Positions 15,794 through 24,813 are shown, counted from the stretch's first letter. The stretch is DNA of 57,866 nt from CALRGE01 sp964360635 (GCA_964360635.1 CAYHXO010000011.1:1-57866); one strand, 5' to 3'. A program made the numbers and translations. Notes: generated by a model from the sequence alone, not told the origin.

Positions 15794-15946
15794 ATGAATA
15801 AATTAGATCAACAACAATTTGAAAAACAAATGGTCCAATTTGCTAGAATAAAGGCTTCTGAATTTATGGCAGAGATGAGAAAAAAGTTTAAGCATAAAAC
15901 TACCAATAAAAAAATCTACTCTACAATAAGAAGCGGAAGACTTTAA
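15794..15946 (+). CDS. Small basic protein of 50 residues, unknown
   Basis: Starts at the ATG at 15794, nine bases after a TATAAT at 15779-15784. The N-terminal half is a Gln/Glu-rich helix, the C-terminal half is Lys/Arg-rich (RKKFKHK, STIRSGRL). Its TAA interlocks with the stop of the convergent gene at 15943, the tight end-to-end packing seen at other real gene pairs here. No family recognised. Confidence 0.4.
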   Translation: MNKLDQQQFEKQMVQFARIKASEFMAEMRKKFKHKTTNKKIYSTIRSGRL

Positions 15947-16281
15947 TTTTTAGCCAATCTAATTGCAATCTCACGGTAAAAATCAGGAGTACTATTTACT
16001 CCAAATAAACGGTATCCAACTTTGTATACGTAGTTTAGAAGAACCGTATCGATAATACCCATCACTGATGATTTATCTTCACTATCTTTAAGTGCATTTA
16101 CACAAATCTCTAATAATTTCTCATAAAGTCTTGCCGACTCATTCTTATGCTCAGCTTCTCTTTCCGAGGTATGTCCACTTCCATAAGTATAATGTGCAGC
16201 TTCAGCATACTTTTCGGTAGTCTGAATTAGCTCATCTTTAAATTGCTCTAAATCGAATTGTTCTGGTACATCTTCATTCAT
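15943..16281 (-). CDS. Small acidic protein of unknown function
   Basis: 112 residues from the ATG at 16281 (starting MNEDVPEQFD). The longer frame from 16368 would run 47 bases into the reductase gene and adds a Ser-rich, unconvincing N-terminus. The protein is acidic and helical, with a Glu/His-rich middle (HTSEREAEHKNESARLYEKL) and a C-terminal NYVYKVGYRLFGVNSTPDFY. No domain recognised. It lies directly downstream of the flavin reductase and may share its transcript. Confidence 0.6.
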   Translation of the reverse strand: MNEDVPEQFDLEQFKDELIQTTEKYAEAAHYTYGSGHTSEREAEHKNESARLYEKLLEICVNALKDSEDKSSVMGIIDTVLLNYVYKVGYRLFGVNSTPDFYREIAIRLAKN

Positions 16282-16321
16282 ACCTGAATTAGAACAATTC
16301 TTGCTTCTATTCACAAGTGAC

Positions 16322-17026
16322 CTAAGCCCAAAACTGCTCAAAATGTATGTCCTCTTTTGGAATACCACGCTCCAGCATTAAATCACGGACATCTTTAATC
16401 ATATTTCCGTTCCCACAGAGGTAAATCGCAGTATTTCCCGCATCAATCAGTGCCTCTTCAAGGTGTGGTGTTACTCGACCTTTCAAACCTTTCCAACCAG
16501 AGCTTTCTTCGGACAAAGTAATCAAAAAAGTGAAGTTATCATGTTCTTCTTCCCACTTTTTCAAAATATCTAAGTAGAAAAGATCAGTTTCGGTCGCGAC
16601 TCCAAAATACAAAGTCACTGGTTTACTAAAACCCTTTGACCATAAAACATTGAGCATAGACATAAATGGAGCAATCCCCGTTCCGGTTGCAACCATTACA
16701 ATATCTTTCTCAGAATCTTGCAGAACAAATCTGCCATAAGATCCTATAAAACTGCATTCATCGCCAATTTTTAAACCTGCAAAATATGAAGAAGCCCTAC
16801 CTCCGGGAATTAATTTTATACAAATCGTGAAAAAATCTTTATTCTCCGGTGAACTCGCGATTGAATAAGCCCGCTGAGCTTTTACAAGATTCCCATCCAA
16901 AACATCAATCATGAAAAACTGTCCTGGAAGAAAATCTAGCGGATCTTTAGAGTAATCAAAATCATATTCATAAACATTTTCCGTGAGTTTCGATATATTT
17001 TTTACAGGTGCTTTAAAGAGTTTCAT
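16322..17026 (-). CDS. FAD/NAD(P)-binding oxidoreductase, ferredoxin-NADP reductase family
   Basis: 234 residues with the two-domain FNR layout: a flavin-binding barrel with RAYSIASSP and GGRASSYF, then the nucleotide-binding domain with VMVATGTGIAPFMSML, YFGVATETDLFY, and a C-terminal YLCGNGNMIKDVRD. It moves electrons between NAD(P)H and a partner such as ferredoxin, flavodoxin or a diiron enzyme; none is encoded nearby. Two starts are possible. I prefer the ATG at 17026, because the ATG at 17059 shares bases with the start codon of the divergent aroD gene. Confidence 0.85.
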   Translation of the reverse strand: MKLFKAPVKNISKLTENVYEYDFDYSKDPLDFLPGQFFMIDVLDGNLVKAQRAYSIASSPENKDFFTICIKLIPGGRASSYFAGLKIGDECSFIGSYGRFVLQDSEKDIVMVATGTGIAPFMSMLNVLWSKGFSKPVTLYFGVATETDLFYLDILKKWEEEHDNFTFLITLSEESSGWKGLKGRVTPHLEEALIDAGNTAIYLCGNGNMIKDVRDLMLERGIPKEDIHFEQFWA

Positions 17027-17057
17027 TCTGTATAATAAATTTCTGACAAATCCTAAC

Positions 17058-17681
17058 ATGAATTCAAAACACGTTCTACCGATTAAAGCAGAGAGTTTTG
17101 CTCTCCTGGTGAAACAACTCAGATTTTTCTACGAAAAGGCCGATATGTTTGAAATCTGGCTGGATGTTATGAAAGTTAAAGGCGATCTCGCAGTCATTCA
17201 GAATCATTTTCACAAACCTCTGATTGCAAAATCAAACTCGCTGGATTTATTGAGACGCGCTGCAACAGCCGGAATGCAATACATCGATATTCCGCATGAT
17301 TTAGAAGAAACACTCGAATTTAAAAATCTACTTAACAACAAAAAAAATAAAGTAATCCGTTCTTATCACAATTTTGAGCTGACTCCTCCCAAAGAGGAGC
17401 TTATTGAAATAATTAAAAATTCAAAAAAAGCTGATCTGATAAAAATCGCAACAAAAGTAAATTCTGAATCCGACAACGATACTCTACTTTCACTCTTAGA
17501 AATTCCAGAATTCAAAGATCGTCTGATTATTACAGGTATGGGTGATCTTGCCAGACGAGTTCGAATTGAAGCTCCGCTAAAAGGCTCCGTGCTTTTTTTC
17601 GCTCCATTGGATGCTCGATATTCGACTGCCGAAGGCCAGTTAACAATTTCAGAGCTTGAGAAAGAGTGGAAAATACATTAA
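17058..17681 (+). CDS. aroD: 3-dehydroquinate dehydratase, type I
   Basis: Shikimate-pathway enzyme working through a Schiff base. The 207 residues have the class I features: EIWLDVM at strand 2, SYHNFELTP with the catalytic His (about residue 101), LIKIATKV with the Schiff-base Lys (about 130), and the C-terminal AEGQLTISEL. It is slightly shorter than E. coli AroD (252). No other aro gene is in the window. A TATAAT at 17031-17036 would start its mRNA about 15 bases before the ATG. The ATG overlaps the alternative start of the divergent reductase gene. Confidence 0.87.
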   Translation: MNSKHVLPIKAESFALLVKQLRFFYEKADMFEIWLDVMKVKGDLAVIQNHFHKPLIAKSNSLDLLRRAATAGMQYIDIPHDLEETLEFKNLLNNKKNKVIRSYHNFELTPPKEELIEIIKNSKKADLIKIATKVNSESDNDTLLSLLEIPEFKDRLIITGMGDLARRVRIEAPLKGSVLFFAPLDARYSTAEGQLTISELEKEWKIH

Positions 17682-17693
17682 AGTTCGCCTGCT

Positions 17694-18788
17694 ATGGCAT
17701 TACAAATCGCAATCGTCGGCCTGCCTAACGTGGGAAAATCAACTCTCTTCAATGCATTAACGAAGAGCCATACAGCAATGGCTGCGAATTATCCTTTTTG
17801 TACTATAGATCCTAATGTGGGAGTTGTTGAGGTGCCTGATCACCGTCTTCAGGAACTCGCAAAAATTGTGCAACCAGATAAAATTCTCCCAGCAATTGTG
17901 GAATTCGTGGATATTGCAGGTTTGGTTAAAGGCGCGAGCCAAGGTGAAGGTTTGGGAAACCAATTCCTTTCTCATATTCGTGAATGTCAGGCAATAGCAC
18001 AAGTTGTGAGAGTTTTTGTAGATGCAGACGTAACTCATGTTCATGACTCTGTTGATCCAAAACGCGACCGTGAAATTATTGAATCAGAATTAATTTTGGC
18101 TGATCTTCAAACAATCGAAAAAAGAATGTTAAAAAGTGCGGGTGAGGCAAGAAGTGGGGCAAAAGATAAAAAGATTTATCACGAGTTATTGGAGCGTGTT
18201 AAAGCGCAAATGGAAGCCGGAAAACTCGGTATTCAAATTGAAATGATTGAGGAAGAAAAAGAGCTGCTTAAAGATCTTCATTTAATCACAATGAAGCCGA
18301 TGATTTATATTGCGAATGTACATGAAAATGAACTAAAAAATATTAATATTGATGAAATTCGCAAGAAATTAGAACTTCCTGCGAGCACAATCGTTATTCC
18401 GATTTCGGCTCAGGTTGAATCAGAGTTAATCGCATTCAGCGAAGAAGAAGCAAAAGATTTCCTTCAAGAATTTGGCCTTAAAGAAAGTGGGCTTTCAATG
18501 TTAATAAAAAAAGCTTACGAAATTCTTGGCCTACAAACTTATTTAACTGCAGGAAAAATGGAAGTGCGTGCATGGACAATCCACAAAGGTGACACCGCAC
18601 CACAAGCCGCAGGAGTAATCCATACAGATTTTGAAAAAGGATTCATAAAAGCTGAAGTTATCGCTTACGAAGATTACATTAAAAGTGGAGGAGAAAGTCA
18701 GGCTCGTGAAAAAGGTTTACTCAGACTTGAAGGTAAAGAATACATCGTTAAAGATGGAGACGTAATGCACTTTAAATTTGCAAACTGA
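17694..18788 (+). CDS. ychF: Redox-regulated ribosome-binding ATPase YchF (OLA1 family)
   Basis: Obg-family P-loop protein that prefers ATP and binds ribosomes. G1 GLPNVGKS at residues 9-16, switch YPFCTIDPNVG, G3 DIAGLVKGASQGEGLGNQFL, a coiled-coil insertion at about 130-200, IYIANVHENE in the G4 region, SAQVE, and a C-terminal TGS domain starting LQTYLTAGKMEVRAWTI. The 364-residue length is that of E. coli YchF. Its TGA overlaps the next ATG (TGATG), coupling it to the HisA-like gene. Confidence 0.97.
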   Translation: MALQIAIVGLPNVGKSTLFNALTKSHTAMAANYPFCTIDPNVGVVEVPDHRLQELAKIVQPDKILPAIVEFVDIAGLVKGASQGEGLGNQFLSHIRECQAIAQVVRVFVDADVTHVHDSVDPKRDREIIESELILADLQTIEKRMLKSAGEARSGAKDKKIYHELLERVKAQMEAGKLGIQIEMIEEEKELLKDLHLITMKPMIYIANVHENELKNINIDEIRKKLELPASTIVIPISAQVESELIAFSEEEAKDFLQEFGLKESGLSMLIKKAYEILGLQTYLTAGKMEVRAWTIHKGDTAPQAAGVIHTDFEKGFIKAEVIAYEDYIKSGGESQAREKGLLRLEGKEYIVKDGDVMHFKFAN

Positions 18789-19447
18789 TGAAGATTATTC
18801 CCGCAATATTCTTGCAAGCGGGAAAGGCTGTTTCACTTTACAAAGGCAGCAACGATCACAAAAAAGTCTACTCGAAATCGCCTAAAAATTACGCGGCTTA
18901 CTTTCAAAAAGAAGGAGCTAAAATTTTGGAAATTGTTGATCTTGATCAAAAAAATAGAGCTAAGTTAGTTGAGTTACGTTCAGTGTTCCACGGAAAAATT
19001 TGGTGGGGCGGGGGAGTTAAAACAATTGCAGAAATCGAATCCCTTTTTAATGATGGAGCTGATGTGGTAATTCTTGGGACTTCTGCAGAAAAAATACATC
19101 TTGAGGCACTTCAAAAATTTGGAAATGAAAAAATATTTGCAGGTGTAAAATTTAGAAATGACCCAGAAGCACCAGAAAAATGTACTACTCTTGTTGAAAA
19201 AGGCTTCACTCAAATTATTGTTAAAGATATGGAAGCAGACGGAGCACTTTTTCACCCGAACTTTGATCAAGTCGAAAAAGCAGCATATTTTTCGAAGGCA
19301 AAAATTTATTCCTCAGGTGGAATAAGCGAAATTCAAGATTTAGAAATTATGAAAGTAGCAAAAGTTGAGGGTGTAATTATTGCGAGAGCTCTTTATGAAA
19401 ATCGTTTGAATTTATCTGAGCTGATTCGTCGCTTTGAACACGATTAA
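18788..19447 (+). CDS. HisA/TIM-barrel isomerase-like protein
   Basis: A 219-residue beta/alpha barrel of the HisA/HisF/TrpF group. HisA-like blocks: IIPAIFLQAGKAVSLYKG, EIVDLD, WWGGGVKTIAEIE, VVILGTSA, and the C-terminal phosphate-binding SSGGISEIQDL and VEGVIIARAL. The first catalytic Asp of HisA (IPAIDL) is Phe here (IPAIFL), whereas the second acid (KDMEADG) is kept. With no other his genes in view and a missing catalytic residue, histidine biosynthesis is doubtful; a changed substrate is possible. Its 3' end overlaps the convergent RSH gene by 71 bases. Confidence 0.7.
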   Translation: MKIIPAIFLQAGKAVSLYKGSNDHKKVYSKSPKNYAAYFQKEGAKILEIVDLDQKNRAKLVELRSVFHGKIWWGGGVKTIAEIESLFNDGADVVILGTSAEKIHLEALQKFGNEKIFAGVKFRNDPEAPEKCTTLVEKGFTQIIVKDMEADGALFHPNFDQVEKAAYFSKAKIYSSGGISEIQDLEIMKVAKVEGVIIARALYENRLNLSELIRRFEHD

Positions 19448-21416
19448 CTTTCAAAACACCTGGAACTTCATGAATAGCGTAAACTAAATTTTCATATTGG
19501 TTAATGTTTCTTATTTCAAGAAAAAACTCCAATTCGCTACTGCTGCCATCAGTTGATAAGTCTGTAGAAATTTTTATAATATTCACTCCATTTTCCGCAA
19601 TTACATCTGAAATATCACGTAGCATACCGACACGATTAATAGTCTCAATTTTTAAATGTACTTTGTGAATTTTTGGCGGAGCAATTGAAACATGAACTCG
19701 ATCAGACCCTTCAACATAAGCTTTCATGTAATCTGTATTCATTTCTTCGCCAATTAATTCTAACTTGGAGAATAGTTCTGCAATTGAGTCGTTCACATTT
19801 ATATTTCCGCAACCTAAGTTCAATAAAACCGAATCCCAATCCTTTTGAAGAAATTTCCCAATCAATTTAGTCTTCTGTTCATCAGTGAGGTAGTCTATTC
19901 CCTTATAACCGTAAACTTGAATTCGTGAGTCTAAAATTCTTTTCCCTCCCTCAATTAATTTTTCAGGGCTTAGGGTTTTTAGAAATTCTTTGATTCTATG
20001 TTTTGAAAGATTTGCATGAACGGAATATAGCCATTCAATTTTCGGTTGTGACTCTTCAGAAGTAATAATTTCCACTACGTCACCGGTTTTTAAAGTTGTG
20101 TTTAGAGAATCCTTACTGCCATTTAATACTGCCCCACATGCACGCCTGCCCAAGTCACTATGGATATGGAATGCCATATCAATAATATTCGCATCTTTTG
20201 GCAGATCAATAACATCACCTTTTGGAGTAAAAACGAAAATCCTATCCTGAAAAATATCCAATTTTAAATCATCTAAATAATGACTGTTCTGTGCATTTCT
20301 TTGAACTTCAAGAATCTTTTTCACCCAACCAGCTTTTTTCTGCATTTTTTTAAATGACTTCTTCTTATCTTTTTCATTTGTATAGAAATAATGTGCTGCA
20401 ACACCATATTCACTTTCAAGATGCATTTCCTTTGTTCTAATTTGGAATTCACTAAGCGCGCCATCAACTCCAAAAATAGTTGTGTGAATACTTTGGTACC
20501 CGTTACTTTTTGGTATGGCGATATAATCCTTAAGTCTACCCAACTTAGGAGTGTAATTTTGATGAAGTACTCCTAACACTTGATAGCATTCGCCAATATG
20601 ATCAACAATCACACGGAGTCCAATCAAATCATAAATCTCGTGAAAAGATCTACCTTTATTAACCATTTTTCTATAAATGCTGTAGAAAGTTTTCTTTCTT
20701 CCTTCAATTTCAAAATCATATAAATGATTCGCTGCTAGCATTTTTTTCACTTGTATTATACTTCTCTTCACAATGTCACTGTGAGAAAGTGCACTTTCCT
20801 TTGCAAGTTCTTCAATATGTTCAAATTCTTCAGGCAACAGTGTTTTGAAACATAAATCTTCAAGCTGCCCTTTCAACTCCCATATGCCGAGTAAATTTGC
20901 AATCGGCACATAAATTTCCAGAGTTTCTTTTGCAATTCTAGTTCTTTTTTCAGGCTTTGGAATTGCAGCAATCGTGCTCATATTATGTAGACGGTCTGCA
21001 AGTTTAATCAAAATAATTCGAATGTCTTGGGCAGAATGAATAAACATTTTTTTGAGCGACTCGATCTGTCGCTCTTCCATGTTGTGCCTGTAATGCACTT
21101 TGGAAAGTTTTGTAATTCCCTCAACCAGAAATGCAATTTTTTTACCGAAGTTTTTTTCAATGTCTTCCAAAGTGTATGAAGTATCTTCAGGAACATCATG
21201 TAGAAGAGCTCCAATTAAAGTATCTTCATCAACTCTTAATCCGGTTAAAATATATGCAGCCGATACAGGATGCACAATATATGGGGAGCCTTCTTTTCTA
21301 ATTTGCCCAGCATGAGCATTAGTGGCAAATTCGTAAGCACGATAAAGTCGCCTCTCGTTCAGGTTGGGAAGATAGATTTTTGCCGCCTTGATTACTTCCT
21401 CAATGCTATGGTTCAT
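19377..21416 (-). CDS. Bifunctional (p)ppGpp synthetase/hydrolase (RSH family)
   Basis: Stringent-response enzyme of 679 residues in the full Rel/SpoT layout. The HD hydrolase domain has HPVSAAYIL and HDVPEDTS (about 73-80). The synthetase domain has GLRVIVD, LGRLKDYIAIPKSNGYQS (the R-x-K-D form typical of bifunctional enzymes). A TGS domain follows (RIFVFTPKGDVIDLP), a central helical segment, and a C-terminal ACT domain (VGMLRDISDVIAENGVNI). It should both make and degrade the alarmone. The 71-base tail overlap with the HisA-like gene is unusually long. Confidence 0.95.
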   Translation of the reverse strand: MNHSIEEVIKAAKIYLPNLNERRLYRAYEFATNAHAGQIRKEGSPYIVHPVSAAYILTGLRVDEDTLIGALLHDVPEDTSYTLEDIEKNFGKKIAFLVEGITKLSKVHYRHNMEERQIESLKKMFIHSAQDIRIILIKLADRLHNMSTIAAIPKPEKRTRIAKETLEIYVPIANLLGIWELKGQLEDLCFKTLLPEEFEHIEELAKESALSHSDIVKRSIIQVKKMLAANHLYDFEIEGRKKTFYSIYRKMVNKGRSFHEIYDLIGLRVIVDHIGECYQVLGVLHQNYTPKLGRLKDYIAIPKSNGYQSIHTTIFGVDGALSEFQIRTKEMHLESEYGVAAHYFYTNEKDKKKSFKKMQKKAGWVKKILEVQRNAQNSHYLDDLKLDIFQDRIFVFTPKGDVIDLPKDANIIDMAFHIHSDLGRRACGAVLNGSKDSLNTTLKTGDVVEIITSEESQPKIEWLYSVHANLSKHRIKEFLKTLSPEKLIEGGKRILDSRIQVYGYKGIDYLTDEQKTKLIGKFLQKDWDSVLLNLGCGNINVNDSIAELFSKLELIGEEMNTDYMKAYVEGSDRVHVSIAPPKIHKVHLKIETINRVGMLRDISDVIAENGVNIIKISTDLSTDGSSSELEFFLEIRNINQYENLVYAIHEVPGVLKVNRVQSDESAQINSNDFHKELSQ

Positions 21417-21475
21417 AACGATTGACTTAACCAGCTAAAGATTTTATAGTAGATCGGCTAATTCTGCAAGCTCAT

Positions 21476-22573
21476 ATGAAAAAAAAAGGAAAAGTTCTAA
21501 TTGGGATGTCTGGAGGTGTTGATTCCTCAGTTGTTGCTGCCATGTTGAAGGCAGATGGCTATGAATGTATAGGTTTTTATCTGAATCTTTGGGCTGATCC
21601 AACACAATTTTCTTCTGAGGAAAGTAAAAAATTCCCTCAAAATAAATGTTGTTCGATTGCATCAATGATGTTCGCACGCCAAATTGCGCAAAAACTCGAC
21701 ATGCCTTTTTATTCACTAAATCTTGAATCTGAATTTAAAGAAAAAGTTGTAGATTACTTTATAGAAGGACATCGCCAAGGCACAACCCCAAATCCATGTG
21801 TTAGTTGTAATAAAAACATTAAATTTGGTGCAATGTTCAAAAAAATGGAAGAACTAGGCTGTGATTTTCTTGCAACAGGTCATTACGTTAAAATTAAAAA
21901 ATCAAAAGGTAAATTTACTCTTCACAGAGGCCTCGATGGCTCGAAAGATCAAAGTTATTTCCTATACAATCTTTCCCAAGAAAAATTAAGTCGTTTACTT
22001 TTTCCACTAGGAGATTATACGAAGCCACAAACCCGTGAACTAGCAAAAAAATACAATCTCACTGAATTGGAGGGAAAACGAGAAAGCCAAGGAGTTTGTT
22101 TTTACCCAGAAGCAACTTATAAGCCATTTCTAGAGCGCTACATGAAGCCGGGTCTAGATTTCAAAGCTGGTGAAATTCACGACACTCACGGTAAAAAACT
22201 CGGTGAACACGAAGGCTTGCCTTTTTACACAATTGGTCAAAGAAAAGGTATTAAAGTAGGTGGCGGGCCTGCACTTTATGTCAGCGGTGTTGATAAGATA
22301 AAAAATGCACTAATTGTGGGATCTGAGGAAGAACTGTACTCGAATAGCGTGAAAGTTACAGATATGAATTTTTTAACTGGCGTGCCACCTGATGATAATG
22401 AAATATTCGATATTCGAATGAGAAACCACGGTAAATTCAGCCGCGGTCGCATCAAAAAAATCGAAAATCACTTTGAGGTTGAACTACTTGAACCAGAACG
22501 TGGTGTTATGGCTGGCCAATCACTTGTTCTATACCGTGGAACAGAAGTTGTAGGCGGAGGCATATTGACATAG
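21476..22573 (+). CDS. mnmA: tRNA-uridine 2-sulfurtransferase
   Basis: Thiolates U34 of tRNA-Lys, Glu and Gln. PP-loop GMSGGVDSSV at residues 10-19, ATP-side GFYLNLW, catalytic TPNPCVSCN (about Cys107), TGHYVKI, KDQSYFLYNL, the second catalytic Cys in ESQGVCF (about 205), and the tRNA-binding GLPFYTIGQRKG. The 365-residue length is normal. It needs a sulfur donor; the SufS/IscS-type desulfurase at 55-56 kb is the only candidate in view. It diverges from RSH with 59 bases between. Confidence 0.96.
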   Translation: MKKKGKVLIGMSGGVDSSVVAAMLKADGYECIGFYLNLWADPTQFSSEESKKFPQNKCCSIASMMFARQIAQKLDMPFYSLNLESEFKEKVVDYFIEGHRQGTTPNPCVSCNKNIKFGAMFKKMEELGCDFLATGHYVKIKKSKGKFTLHRGLDGSKDQSYFLYNLSQEKLSRLLFPLGDYTKPQTRELAKKYNLTELEGKRESQGVCFYPEATYKPFLERYMKPGLDFKAGEIHDTHGKKLGEHEGLPFYTIGQRKGIKVGGGPALYVSGVDKIKNALIVGSEEELYSNSVKVTDMNFLTGVPPDDNEIFDIRMRNHGKFSRGRIKKIENHFEVELLEPERGVMAGQSLVLYRGTEVVGGGILT

Positions 22574-22599
22574 ACACTCATCAGTGTTATATCATAATT

Positions 22600-23313
22600 A
22601 TGTCTAAATTTGATCAATCAGGTCTAACAGATGCAGAAATAGCATTCGAATTGTCTATACAGCATCTTCCTCTTCAAGAAAGAGTAAGAAGAAGATCAAT
22701 ATTAAGTGATGCAGATGTTGAACAAGCATCTAAAGTAATCCGATCAAAAATTATGGTGAATGATTCTCTTGATGTAGATCAAATATTGAAGATGTATAAG
22801 GAGAATTATGATAGATGGGACCCTAGAACTAAATCAAATACACCTTGGAAATTGCTTGAAGAAAGATTTCTTGCAAATGAATGCTACAATTTAGAGAAGG
22901 CAGATGAAATAGAGCGTAAGTATGGATCGATTTTATTTGGGGTAGATTCAAATGGAAATCCACTTATTTCGAATGCAGATCTCGGGCCAATTATGGCAAG
23001 ATTAACTTATGAAGAATCTCGAAGGATTGTTCTTGCCGAAGGCTACGAATTATTCCCATATGTTGAGCCTTATTCTAGAAGCCGTGAAATTTTTTTGTTT
23101 GAAGAATTTACAGGGCTACCCTTTGTTAAATCAGGTTCAATATGGCTGGAAAGTGGAAGCGAAAAATCAAACCCAACACAAGCTTTAAGTAGAAAACTTC
23201 CTAAAGTTGCAGGTTGTTATGGTAATGATAATGAAATTAATATTTGTAGTGTGTCTAATCTTAAGTCCAGTCCCACTCGCGGTGTTCGAATATTGCTGAG
23301 AATGAGAGGCTAA
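22600..23313 (+). CDS. Protein of unknown function
   Basis: 237 residues, soluble, no signal peptide. Visible segments: an acidic N-terminal helical part (LTDAEIAFELS), a Trp-containing MYKENYDRWDP, then DLGPIMARLTYEESRRIVLAEGYELFPYVEPYSR, and a C-terminal part richer in Ser and Gly ending in RGVRILLRMRG. I recognise no family. It follows mnmA by 26 bases and may have its own promoter (TATATC six bases before the ATG, weak). Confidence 0.65.
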   Translation: MSKFDQSGLTDAEIAFELSIQHLPLQERVRRRSILSDADVEQASKVIRSKIMVNDSLDVDQILKMYKENYDRWDPRTKSNTPWKLLEERFLANECYNLEKADEIERKYGSILFGVDSNGNPLISNADLGPIMARLTYEESRRIVLAEGYELFPYVEPYSRSREIFLFEEFTGLPFVKSGSIWLESGSEKSNPTQALSRKLPKVAGCYGNDNEINICSVSNLKSSPTRGVRILLRMRG

Positions 23314-23446
23314 TATTGTATAATTCTGTGCACGTGCAGAGTATTTACTCGAATTAATCTCTAAAGAAAGCCATCTAGAATTTCTCTTGCGAAAAGCCAT
23401 AATTTTTAGTCAATACCTTCCACCTGCAAAATACTCCTTTTCGTGC

Positions 23447-23452
23447 TATAAT
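23447..23452 (+). promoter_or_regulatory. -10 box of the sortase gene, 6 bases before the ATG
   Basis: TATAAT (23447-23452), TTCCTG, ATG at 23459. This rules out the longer reading frame from 23387, which would start upstream of its own promoter. The 132 bases between 23314 and 23446 hold only a second TATAAT (23319) and a TGCACGTGCA palindrome (23329-23338). Confidence 0.65.
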
Positions 23453-23458
23453 TTCCTG

Positions 23459-24358
23459 ATGGCACAAATTCACATTCAAGCATCGAAACTGGCTTATCTA
23501 GCCGATAGAAAATTCCTCGCTTTACCCGAGGAAAACTTTTATCGTCTCGATATATCTGCACATGAAAAACTGATTTTACCTTGGTTTTTACCAAAAAAGA
23601 GGAAATCCACTCATAACGCGAAGTCATTTGCTCATTTCGGACTTGTTTCTCTAACAATTTTCACACTGTTATTTGCGATGACAAACGCTCAGGCATACAC
23701 AAAAATCATACTTTCAGATATAAATCAGGCTCAAGAAGCTAAATTGAACTCAATCCCAGTCCAACATCTCGCCATTTTGACTGAAGACATCAGCACGAAA
23801 GATTCAAAACATCTACAAAAACCGACCCAGTTAAAAGCACTCGAAAAAGCCGCAATTATACCTGAGAATGGGATTGTACCACTCAATCTTTGGCTAACAG
23901 AACCAGATGATAGAATCAGCATTCCTTCGCTAAATATTGATGTTCCATTGGTTAAGCCACAACTTGGTTTAGACTCATTGAAATCACAAGATTGGAACGC
24001 TCTCGAAGAGCAAATTCGTTCCTCACTTCAAAAAGGTGTGGTTTATTACCCAGGAACGGCAGAACCAGGAACTCGAGGTAATTTCTTTGTTACCGGTCAC
24101 AGTTCCAATTTCTTTTGGGAGTTTAGCAAATACAACACTGTTTTCGCACTTCTTCCAAAAATTCAAAATGGTGCCGATATTTACATAACATATGATCAAA
24201 ATCGTTATCATTACAAAGTCAGCTCAAAAACTGAAGTTAAACCTGATGATGTGAGTATTTTGAAGCAGGGTAATGACTTCAAAATGACTCTAATGACCTG
24301 CACTCCTGTCGGAACAAGTTTAAAAAGACTGGTCGTTAGCGCAGACTTGATTAATTAA
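23459..24358 (+). CDS. Sortase family transpeptidase
   Basis: Membrane-anchored cysteine transpeptidase that joins surface proteins to the envelope. The 299 residues have a cytoplasmic N-terminus of about 55, one transmembrane helix (FGLVSLTIFTLLFAM), a linker, then the sortase barrel: RISIPSLNIDVPL, the catalytic His in FVTGHSSNFFW (about 210), the catalytic Cys in MTLMTCTPVGTS (about 278) and the Arg in LKRLVV. It fits class D/E-like single sortases rather than SrtA. Its tail overlaps the convergent 150-aa gene by 4 bases. Candidate substrates are the secreted proteins at 35-45 kb, but none shows a clear LPxTG. Confidence 0.9.
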   Translation: MAQIHIQASKLAYLADRKFLALPEENFYRLDISAHEKLILPWFLPKKRKSTHNAKSFAHFGLVSLTIFTLLFAMTNAQAYTKIILSDINQAQEAKLNSIPVQHLAILTEDISTKDSKHLQKPTQLKALEKAAIIPENGIVPLNLWLTEPDDRISIPSLNIDVPLVKPQLGLDSLKSQDWNALEEQIRSSLQKGVVYYPGTAEPGTRGNFFVTGHSSNFFWEFSKYNTVFALLPKIQNGADIYITYDQNRYHYKVSSKTEVKPDDVSILKQGNDFKMTLMTCTPVGTSLKRLVVSADLIN

Positions 24359-24807
24359 AGTTGACCCAATTGATTCAATAGATCTTCCTGATGTTTTGCT
24401 TCTTCAGCTGATGATGCTGATTCCACTTTCTTCAATTCATCTCGTTTTTGTGTTCGTTCAAAGTCATCCCATTCTTTCAAGTGCTTCTCATTCAACTTTG
24501 CAAGTTCACTCTGATATTCACTATCTAATTTAGTGAGCTGATTAGCTTCATCATCAAGTATTTTCCTAAGTCTAACAACCTGTTCATCAGTCATTATCGG
24601 CAGAATCTGAAACCAGTAATTCCTCTCATCTTTTGACATTGATTCAGTCTTCTTAATCAACTCAACCAAATCCGGATATTTCTGCATCACAACATCAGGA
24701 ACATTATATTCAACAGGAGCGGCATTCGCAGCCTGACCTGTTGTAGTTTGGGCACCTTGAGCCGCCTGAGCAGTACTAGTTTGAGTTGTTGTGGTTGTTG
24801 GTTCCAT
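24355..24807 (-). CDS. Thr/Ala-rich protein with a C-terminal helical domain shared with the 43.9-kb protein
   Basis: 150 residues: a disordered Thr/Gln/Ala N-terminus of about 45, then a charged helical domain with MSKDERNYWFQILPIMTDEQ, LRKILDDEANQLTKLDSEY, LNEKHLKEWDDFE and a final LLNQLGQL. The last 95 residues align end to end with the C-terminus of the protein at 43909-44643 (K-D-E, I-P, Q-V, E-x-E, K-H, W-x-D-x-E and a closing Q-L-G-x-L). No signal peptide, so probably cytoplasmic. Function unknown. Confidence 0.75.
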   Translation of the reverse strand: MEPTTTTTQTSTAQAAQGAQTTTGQAANAAPVEYNVPDVVMQKYPDLVELIKKTESMSKDERNYWFQILPIMTDEQVVRLRKILDDEANQLTKLDSEYQSELAKLNEKHLKEWDDFERTQKRDELKKVESASSAEEAKHQEDLLNQLGQL

Positions 24808-24813
24808 GTGGCT

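Noticed and set aside
23319..23338. TATAAT plus the palindrome TGCACGTGCA before the sortase
   Set aside because: No reading frame or terminator follows that would define a transcript; the sortase has its own -10 at 23447.
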